This document shows, one piece after another, positions 1 through 4,631 of a DNA stretch of 7,695 nucleotides. Origin of the DNA: Candidatus Hydrogenedentota bacterium (GTDB taxonomy: Bacteria > Hydrogenedentota > Hydrogenedentia > Hydrogenedentales > CAITNO01); NCBI GenBank assembly GCA_011046175.1, contig DSBB01000238.1, positions 1-7,695 on the forward strand, given 5' to 3'. The stretch's first letter is position 1; every line of letters starts with the position of its first letter. The notes under the pieces are model-generated. The model was not told the origin of the DNA, did no database searches, and saw only the letters and a list, made by a program, of their open reading frames with translations. Position numbers and translations under genes: made by a program.

Positions 1-603
1 AACTTTGGCGGGCTGGTGTTTCCCATCGGCGATGGAGAGGCGGCCCCTTTTTCCGCCTCGCTGGACGTGGTCGGCAGCGTCAGCGCGAAAACGGGCTTAT
101 CCTGTAATGCGCTGATGTTGACGCGCCATCCGGAACGCCATGTTAATGCCTGCGCCGCCGCAGGATGCGCCGCAATGACGATATCACTGGAAGACGCGGC
201 GCATCCGCATCGTATCTTGACGCGCATAAAAGAAAGCGGCATGAGCGCGGGTATCGCTCTCAATCCCGCGACTTCTCTTGTCGCGTTGGAGTATTTGCTT
301 GACAAGGCGGATATTGTTTGCCTGCTGGGGGTGGAACCTTGGAGCGCCGACGACGCGAAAGCCGCGCCCGCGCTGATTGAACGGGTCAAAATGTTGTCGG
401 AAAATATCCGGTACCGTGAGCTGCGCACGGATATCATGCTGTACGGCGGCTTGAGCATACATATCACGGGCAAGGCAATTGCGGCGGGCGCGTCTCGGGT
501 CGTTCTTGACCGGCAGTTGATGGAAGAAACGGGCCAAAAATCGTTTGTTGATGCGGCAAATATGTGTTTCACACTGCTGCACGAGGCGTTGGAAAAAACC
601 TGA
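1..603 (+). CDS. Ribulose-5-phosphate 3-epimerase-like TIM-barrel protein, 5'-truncated, probably catalytically inactive
   Basis: The frame is open from base 1, so the true start lies upstream and roughly 30 N-terminal residues are missing; the GTG at 16 is internal. The fold is recognisable from the run AGIALNPATSL (about nt 250-285), the HPHR segment before it and the GG-phosphate-loop region near 445, all in the order seen in Rpe, which interconverts ribulose-5-P and xylulose-5-P. The catalytic positions do not match the family. The HxDxMDG motif reads VFPIGDG (nt 16-36), the His of DVHLM is Ala (109-111), the Asp of VDGG is Tyr (442-444), and the VNPGFGG loop reads VEPWSAD (from 331). All four usual metal/acid-base ligands are therefore replaced. 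It is likely a paralogue with a binding or regulatory role, or one with changed chemistry, rather than the working epimerase. The frame is intact, with no stops or frameshift, which argues against simple decay. mnmA starts 11 nt after the stop, so the two are probably co-transcribed. Family assignment is confident; loss of activity is an inference. Confidence 0.75.
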   Translation, partial: NFGGLVFPIGDGEAAPFSASLDVVGSVSAKTGLSCNALMLTRHPERHVNACAAAGCAAMTISLEDAAHPHRILTRIKESGMSAGIALNPATSLVALEYLLDKADIVCLLGVEPWSADDAKAAPALIERVKMLSENIRYRELRTDIMLYGGLSIHITGKAIAAGASRVVLDRQLMEETGQKSFVDAANMCFTLLHEALEKT

Positions 604-614
604 AAGAGTGTCGG

Positions 615-1721
615 ATGATGGAGGACAAAGAAAACTGCAACAATCGCATGCCGCCCGCCGGCGCGCGAGTCTTGGTCGCCATGAGCGGCGGTGTTGACAG
701 CGTGGCCGTGGCGGCGATGCTGACGCGCGCAGGATATGATTGCATGGGCGCAACATTGCGTATGACGATGGAGCCTGCGGGCAAGCCGGTGTTCGAGCCG
801 TGTTGCGGGCTGCAGGCTGCCGAAGACGCCCGAAAAGTGTGTGAAGCGCTGGAAATCGAGCACAAAACCGTTCGCATTGTGGAAGCGTTTGATCGCCATA
901 TCATTGAGCCGTTCACAAGACAATATGCGGCGGGACGCACCCCGAACCCATGTATCAGATGCAACCGCATAATTAAGTTTGGACTGCTTTTTCGGTACGC
1001 GAAACTGTGGGGATATGATTACATCGCCATGGGTCATTATGCGCGGCTGACAAAGCGTAACGGACGCATGGCGTTGCGACGCGCGACATACGGGGCAAAA
1101 GACCAGAGTTACGTGCTGGCTCCCTTAACACAAGCGCAGCTGCGGCGCTCGTGCTTTCCTCTGGGCGAAATGACGAAGGATGAGGCGCGGCGTGTTGCCG
1201 CGTCAGTCAACCGCCGCGTCGGCGCAAAATCGGAAAGCCAGGAAATCTGTTTTGTTGCAGACAGGAATTATGCGCGTATTGTGGAAGAACGAAGGGAAAT
1301 CGCCGGACCCGGCAAAATTATTGACATGGAAGGCAATGTGCTGGGATGCCACGGCGGCATTCACCGTTATACTGTCGGGCAGCGCCGCGGTTTGGGAATC
1401 AGCGCGGAACAGCCGCTGTATGTGGCGCGCATTGACCCTGTCGAAAATACCGTCATTGTGGGACGGGACAAACAATCATTGCGCGATTCTTTTGAAACCG
1501 GCATCCTGTTTTGGGGAGCGTTGCCCCCCCAAAATAACGCCTTTCGCGCTTTGGCGCAGCTGCGATATAAACATAAACCCGTTTCGGCGATAATCACTCC
1601 CGGCGCAAGAGGCGCCAGAGCGCAGCTTGAAATACCGCAAAGAGGTGTTACGCCCGGCCAATGGGCCGTGTTTTATGATGGGAACGGGTATGTCCTTGCT
1701 TCCGGTGAAATTCGATGCTGA
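615..1721 (+). CDS. mnmA: tRNA-specific 2-thiouridylase MnmA (TrmU)
   Basis: This cytoplasmic enzyme uses ATP and a persulfide sulfur relay to make 2-thiouridine at wobble U34 of tRNA-Lys, -Glu and -Gln. With the start at 615 it has 368 residues, the usual family length. Visible motifs are the PP-loop SGGVDS at 24-29, the catalytic Cys in TPNPCIRCN (Cys116), GHYAR at 140-144, KDQSY at 162-166, the second catalytic Cys in SQEICF (Cys212), and HRYTVGQRRGLGI, which opens the central domain before a C-terminal beta-barrel. The frame is open back to an ATG at 564, but that start would overlap the upstream gene by 40 nt. The tandem ATGs at 615/618, preceded by GAAAGAG at 602-608, are preferred; 648 is a further alternative. 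Both active-site cysteines are present, so it should be functional. No promoter is visible in the 11-nt gap, which implies read-through from upstream. A C7 run and an inverted repeat lie within the coding region. Confidence 0.95.
   Translation: MMEDKENCNNRMPPAGARVLVAMSGGVDSVAVAAMLTRAGYDCMGATLRMTMEPAGKPVFEPCCGLQAAEDARKVCEALEIEHKTVRIVEAFDRHIIEPFTRQYAAGRTPNPCIRCNRIIKFGLLFRYAKLWGYDYIAMGHYARLTKRNGRMALRRATYGAKDQSYVLAPLTQAQLRRSCFPLGEMTKDEARRVAASVNRRVGAKSESQEICFVADRNYARIVEERREIAGPGKIIDMEGNVLGCHGGIHRYTVGQRRGLGISAEQPLYVARIDPVENTVIVGRDKQSLRDSFETGILFWGALPPQNNAFRALAQLRYKHKPVSAIITPGARGARAQLEIPQRGVTPGQWAVFYDGNGYVLASGEIRC
1509..1534. repeat. 8-bp perfect inverted repeat with C7 tract inside mnmA
   Basis: TTTTGGGG at 1509-1516 is the exact reverse complement of CCCCAAAA at 1527-1534, separated by 10 nt. 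A run of seven C covers 1524-1530. In frame it encodes part of LFWGALPPQNN in the C-terminal part of MnmA. There is no U-run after it on either strand, so it is not a normal intrinsic terminator. It may be chance. Confidence 0.45.
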
Positions 1722-1739
1722 GTCCGCCGGTTGCGTATA

Positions 1740-1748
1740 TGGTATAAT
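1740..1748 (+). promoter_or_regulatory. Extended -10 promoter for the zinc-finger/TPR/rlmB operon
   Basis: TGGTATAAT is a perfect extended -10 (TG-N-TATAAT) in the 102-nt gap after mnmA. No convincing -35 hexamer lies 16-18 nt upstream, which is typical of extended -10 promoters. Transcription would begin near 1755, giving a leader of about 69 nt before the ATG at 1824. That leader contains only a weak AT hairpin (CTTTT/AAAAG, 1779-1792). Confidence 0.6.
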
Positions 1749-1823
1749 TATTGTGGGTATCTTTCAGGCGGCGGCGTTCTTTTGTCAAAAAGTGATTGTT
1801 GATAAAGAGGAGCGTATCAGATT

Positions 1824-2174
1824 ATGTCGGGCGCGAAGACGATAGGATGCATCAATCATCCGGGAATTGAAGCCGTAGGCCGGTGCAGGCAGTGCAGCAA
1901 GCCTGTTTGCAGCAACTGTGCCGTTCGAGGTCCCGCAGGCATGTACTGTTCGGATATTTGTCGGGAAAAGCACGAGCAGTTTGTTCAACGCGCTAAAGAT
2001 ATGGACTTGCATCGCGCCACACGCAGGGGAGTTTTTTTTCACATCAGAAATCTTATTGGAAGCCTGATTATGCTGGCGGCGATATTGTTCGCCCTGGGTT
2101 TCACCGCTTCCATTGTGTATATCCCGGTTCTGACCGAGATTACGGAAAGAGTCCGTTTCTTTTTGGGTATCTAA
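1824..2174 (+). CDS. B-box-like zinc-finger protein with one transmembrane helix, function unknown
   Basis: This is a 116-residue protein that I do not recognise as a named gene. The N-terminal half is a cysteine-rich module with ligands C9-x2-H12, C21-x2-C24, C29-x2-C32, C42-x3-C46 and H50. The spacing resembles the two-zinc B-box-type fold that bacterial genomes often attach to membrane proteins. Residues about 77-103 form one hydrophobic segment. It is preceded by basic residues (HRATRR at 63-68), so the zinc module is probably cytoplasmic with a short C-terminal tail outside. The start is supported by AAAGAGGAG at 1804-1812. It is the first gene after the extended -10 promoter, 16 nt ahead of the TPR protein, with rlmB following, so these three genes form an operon. 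A role as a membrane-tethered adaptor binding protein or RNA is a guess. A T8 run at 2032-2039 lies in the coding sequence. The reading frame is confident; the function is not known. Confidence 0.8.
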   Translation: MSGAKTIGCINHPGIEAVGRCRQCSKPVCSNCAVRGPAGMYCSDICREKHEQFVQRAKDMDLHRATRRGVFFHIRNLIGSLIMLAAILFALGFTASIVYIPVLTEITERVRFFLGI

Positions 2175-2190
2175 TCAGGAGGAATAATCT

Positions 2191-2631
2191 ATGGATTTAA
2201 GTGGTTTGAAGTGGCCGCTCATTATTGTGGTAATTGTGGGTATTGCGTTTCTTGCCTCGAGTCCGGGCGTGAATTATATGGTCAATAATTTCACCAAAGC
2301 GGCGCCGGGGCAGGACCCCGAGCGGGACAGGATAGATGAAGCCGGCCTGACGCGTGTGGGCGGCTATCTGATGTATTTATGGCATTACGAAAGGGCGATG
2401 GCGGTGATGCAGATGGCCATAGACAGATACGGTCCCGAAGGGGCGAACTACTGGTACAATAAATACCGTATTGCCCGGTGCCTTGATCGGCTGCACCGTT
2501 ACAAGGCCAGCTATGATGTTTTGCAGGAACTCATCAATGTCGAGGCGAGCCAATACGACAACCGTGTCCCCGGCAATGACAATCTGCGCGCCCGCGCCGC
2601 GAAGCTTAAAGAAGTCCATGAACTTCCGTGA
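2191..2631 (+). CDS. Membrane-anchored TPR-like protein, function unknown
   Basis: This is a 146-residue protein without a recognised family name. Residues about 8-24 (WPLIIVVIVGIAFLASS) form one N-terminal transmembrane or uncleaved signal anchor. There is only one Lys before it, so orientation is uncertain, although an outward soluble domain is the commonest arrangement. After a charged linker (about 39-52), residues about 53-84 and 87-120 look like two helix-turn-helix TPR-type repeats, with aromatic and small residues at TPR-like positions (YERAMAVMQMAID, then YKASYDVLQELI). TPR domains usually mediate protein-protein contact. A strong Shine-Dalgarno, AGGAGGA at 2177-2183, sits 7 nt before the ATG. 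The stop codon overlaps the GTG start of rlmB, so translation of the two is probably coupled. It may partner the zinc-finger membrane protein encoded just upstream, but this is inferred only from operon position. Confidence 0.8.
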   Translation: MDLSGLKWPLIIVVIVGIAFLASSPGVNYMVNNFTKAAPGQDPERDRIDEAGLTRVGGYLMYLWHYERAMAVMQMAIDRYGPEGANYWYNKYRIARCLDRLHRYKASYDVLQELINVEASQYDNRVPGNDNLRARAAKLKEVHELP

Positions 2632-3362
2632 CAGCACACCGTTCTGAAATTGTCGCGGGGAGGCTGCCGGTTCTGGCCTGTTTGAAGGCGCGGCGGCGGC
2701 ACGCAGAATGCGTGTACGTTTACACGGGCGCAAGAGATGTTGATGGGGTGCTTGCGTACGCGGGAGAGACGCCTGTCCAACGGGTCGAACAAAAACAGAT
2801 GGACGCCCTGTCGGGCGGGGTGAAGCATCAGGGCGTTGTGTTGCGGGCGGCGCCCCTGCCGGTTTTCTCTATCGAGGACTGGTTCTCCCGGCATAAAGAA
2901 GCGCAGGCGGCCTTGGTTGTCCTTGACGGCGTTGAAGACCCCCGGAATTTCGGCGCAATTGTGCGCAGCGCAGCAGCATGCGGCGCAGCCGGCGTGTTGT
3001 TTGCCAAAGACCGGGCGTCCCCCGTCAGCGTCGCAGCGACAAAAGCGGCGGCGGGCGGTATGGAATATATTGACCTCATACAGGCGACCAATCTGGCGCG
3101 GGCGTTGGAAAAACTTAAAAAACAGGGGTTCTGGATTGCCGCGTTGGATGCGAGCGCGGCAAAGACGATTTGGGAGGCGGACTTCACGGGGAGGATTGCA
3201 TTCGTTATTGGCAATGAGGGAACCGGCATTCGCCGCCTTGTAAAGGAACACAGCGATTATACGGTTTCCATTCCCCTTGCCGGGCCCATTTCCAGTCTGA
3301 ATGCGTCTGTAAGCGCTGGTGTTGTACTCGCAGAATGGGTTCGCCAGACGCGTCCGCGGTAA
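2628..3362 (+). CDS. rlmB: TrmH/SpoU-family 2'-O-ribose RNA methyltransferase, probably 23S rRNA methyltransferase RlmB
   Basis: This is a SAM-dependent enzyme of the SPOUT superfamily. RlmB itself methylates the ribose of G2251 in the 23S rRNA peptidyl-transferase region. Its 244 residues match RlmB length. The N-terminal substrate-binding (L30e-like) domain covers about 8-75 and ends with the HQGVV signature at 67-71. The three SpoU motifs follow: LDGVEDPRNFGAIVRSA (99-115, with N107 and R113), FVIGNEGTGI (192-201, with the knot residues G195 and E197), and SIPLAGPISSLNASVSAG (214-231, with N225). All key residues are present, so activity is expected. The start is GTG at 2628, the first possible codon after an in-frame TGA at 2619. 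It overlaps the upstream stop as GTGA and has no good Shine-Dalgarno, which implies translational coupling. Related TrmH-family members with other RNA targets share these motifs, so the exact target nucleotide is inferred. Confidence 0.88.
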   Translation: MTAHRSEIVAGRLPVLACLKARRRHAECVYVYTGARDVDGVLAYAGETPVQRVEQKQMDALSGGVKHQGVVLRAAPLPVFSIEDWFSRHKEAQAALVVLDGVEDPRNFGAIVRSAAACGAAGVLFAKDRASPVSVAATKAAAGGMEYIDLIQATNLARALEKLKKQGFWIAALDASAAKTIWEADFTGRIAFVIGNEGTGIRRLVKEHSDYTVSIPLAGPISSLNASVSAGVVLAEWVRQTRPR

Positions 3363-3382
3363 AAATGGCGGCCAAACAGTTG

Positions 3383-3391
3383 TGATATATT
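3383..3391 (+). promoter_or_regulatory. Candidate extended -10 promoter for nadA
   Basis: TGATATATT fits TG-N-TATAAT with one mismatch in the hexamer (TATATT). It lies 21 nt after the rlmB stop. No clear -35 is present. Initiation near 3398 would give an untranslated leader of about 84 nt that begins just before the foldable segment at 3402-3477. Confidence 0.45.
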
Positions 3392-3401
3392 CTCGTGCCG
3401 T

Positions 3402-3477
3402 GTTACCATGTTTCAGGGCTGCGACAACCGGCAGCTTGATAGTAACTTCTTGTTGCCTTATATGAAAGGAAGCTTTC
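3402..3477 (+). promoter_or_regulatory. Structured nadA leader with alternative helices and an SD-covering hairpin (candidate cis-regulator)
   Basis: Four pairings can be read. GTTAC (3402-3406) pairs with GTAAC (3442-3446). Inside that, GCTGC (3418-3422) pairs with GCAGC (3431-3435) around the loop GACAACCG. GGCAGC (3430-3435) can instead pair with GTTGCC (3452-3457, one G-U), which excludes the previous helix. GAAAG (3464-3468) pairs with CTTTC (3473-3477) around a GAAG loop and buries the Shine-Dalgarno GAAAGGA. Mutually exclusive helices plus an occluded ribosome site resemble a switchable leader controlling NAD synthesis. Helices of 5-6 bp arise easily by chance, so this is a candidate only. 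Confidence 0.35.
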
Positions 3478-3481
3478 TGTT

Positions 3482-4558
3482 ATGTCCGCCACGGCAACAC
3501 TACCGCAAGCGGCGTCTCTTGAGGAGACGCGACGCTTCATGCATGAAATTCTCAAAGGCATTGTTCCCGATGTCGAGATCGAAACAAAAGTTGAACTGGC
3601 CTATGCCATCAATAAACGCAAGCGCGAAATGAATGCGGTGATACTCGGGCACAATTACATGGAGCCCGCGCTTTATCACAGTGTGACGGATTATGTGGGC
3701 GACTCCCTGCAACTCTCCTCAATTGCCGCGAAAACGGACGCTGATATCATTGTGTTCTGCGGCGTCTGGTTCATGGGGGAGACCGCAAAGGTGCTCAATC
3801 CGGCAAAGACAGTGCTGGTGCCTTCGATGCAGGCGGGTTGTTCGCTGGCAGAAGGTATTAGCGGCGAAGACATTCGGCAGCTTAAAATGCGTTTCCCCGG
3901 AGCGGTGGTGGTTACCTACGTCAATACGTACGCCGCCGCCAAGGCCGAGTCCGATTATTGCTGCACTTCCGGCAATGCGGATAAAGTGCTGGGAAAACTG
4001 ATTGAACAGGGCTGCAAACGCATTCTCTTTTTGCCCGACGCCTACCTGGCCGCAAACACCGCCGTGCAGATGGGCATTCCTTTCCTCGATTCGGAAAGCG
4101 ATGACCCCGCTTTTGCCGCTGTTCCCGACGACCAACCCCTTGTAATAGGCTGGCATGCCAAGTGTGAAGTGCATGAATTGTTTACGCCCGAGGATGTGGA
4201 TAATATCCGCAGGCAATACCCGGACGCGGTTATCCTCGCTCATCCTGAATGCCCCCCGGAAGTTATTGCAAAGGTGGATGTTTCAGGCAGCACCAAGACA
4301 ATGGTGGATTATGTGCGTGACGTGGATGCGCCCCAATACGCCCTGCTCACGGAATGCGCCATGGGCGACAACCTCGCGGCTGAATTCCCGCACCGTAGAA
4401 TGGTGCGCGCCTGTACGCTGCGTTGCAAACACATGAATTACATTACCTTGGAAGAGACGCTGGCGGGATTGGAAAAACTGCAATATAAGGTGGAACTTGA
4501 ACCGGAATTGATCGAGCGCGCCCGCAAACCCATTGAGCGAATGATCGCCATACGCTGA
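3482..4558 (+). CDS. nadA: Quinolinate synthase NadA
   Basis: NadA is a [4Fe-4S] enzyme that condenses iminoaspartate with dihydroxyacetone phosphate to quinolinate in de novo NAD synthesis. The protein has 358 residues and three pseudo-repeat domains. The three cluster cysteines are visible in their expected contexts: C120 in AGCSLAE, C228 in GWHAKCEVH, and C292 in TECAMGDNL. Other signatures are GHNYMEP (56-62), GDSLQLS (73-79), the active-site YVNTYAAAKAESDY (146-159) and HPEC (254-257). FMGETAK (97-103) has Gly where Ala is usual. The ATG at 3482 has GAAAGGA at 3464-3470 as its Shine-Dalgarno, and an ATG at 3408 is out of frame. NadB and NadC, which supply the substrate and use the product, are not in the window, so nadA appears to stand alone with its own promoter and leader. 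All key residues are present and activity is expected. Confidence 0.97.
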   Translation: MSATATLPQAASLEETRRFMHEILKGIVPDVEIETKVELAYAINKRKREMNAVILGHNYMEPALYHSVTDYVGDSLQLSSIAAKTDADIIVFCGVWFMGETAKVLNPAKTVLVPSMQAGCSLAEGISGEDIRQLKMRFPGAVVVTYVNTYAAAKAESDYCCTSGNADKVLGKLIEQGCKRILFLPDAYLAANTAVQMGIPFLDSESDDPAFAAVPDDQPLVIGWHAKCEVHELFTPEDVDNIRRQYPDAVILAHPECPPEVIAKVDVSGSTKTMVDYVRDVDAPQYALLTECAMGDNLAAEFPHRRMVRACTLRCKHMNYITLEETLAGLEKLQYKVELEPELIERARKPIERMIAIR

Positions 4559-4581
4559 CATTAAAAATGTCCCCGTATACT
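4555..4581 (+). promoter_or_regulatory. Candidate promoter for the GH2 gene
   Basis: CTGACA (4555-4560) matches the -35 consensus in five of six positions and overlaps the nadA stop codon. TATACT (4576-4581) matches the -10 in five of six. The 15-nt spacer is shorter than the ideal 17, so strength is doubtful. Initiation near 4588 would leave a leader of about 44 nt. No terminator is visible after nadA, so read-through is also possible. Confidence 0.4.
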
Positions 4582-4631
4582 GTCCTTTCTGTCCATAACT
4601 CTCAAAAGAGCAGCGAAAAAGGAAGCATCTC

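Noticed and set aside
564..614. ATG at 564 as the start of mnmA
   Set aside because: It would overlap the upstream gene by 40 nt and add 17 residues with no MnmA similarity. The tandem ATGs at 615/618 with GAAAGAG upstream give normal family length.
1750..2243. 11-nt repeat ATTGTGGGTAT at 1750-1760 and 2233-2243
   Set aside because: One copy is in a leader and the other in a TM-coding segment. There is no extension, regular spacing or further copies, so chance is the simplest explanation.
2628..3362. Degenerate or inactive SpoU methyltransferase
   Set aside because: All three SpoU motifs and their key residues (N107, R113, G195, E197, N225) are present, so nothing suggests loss of function.
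3411..3446. Known NAD+-I (nadA-motif) riboswitch upstream of nadA
   Set aside because: ACAACC and GGCAGC are present, but they directly adjoin. The intervening conserved stem and the partner strand I recall for that class are absent, so the leader is listed only as an unclassified candidate.
3436..3464. TTGATA (3436-3441) and TATATG (3459-3464), 17 nt apart, as a sigma70-type promoter for nadA
   Set aside because: Initiation would fall at about 3471, after the Shine-Dalgarno at 3464-3470, and would remove it. The extended -10 at 3383 fits better.
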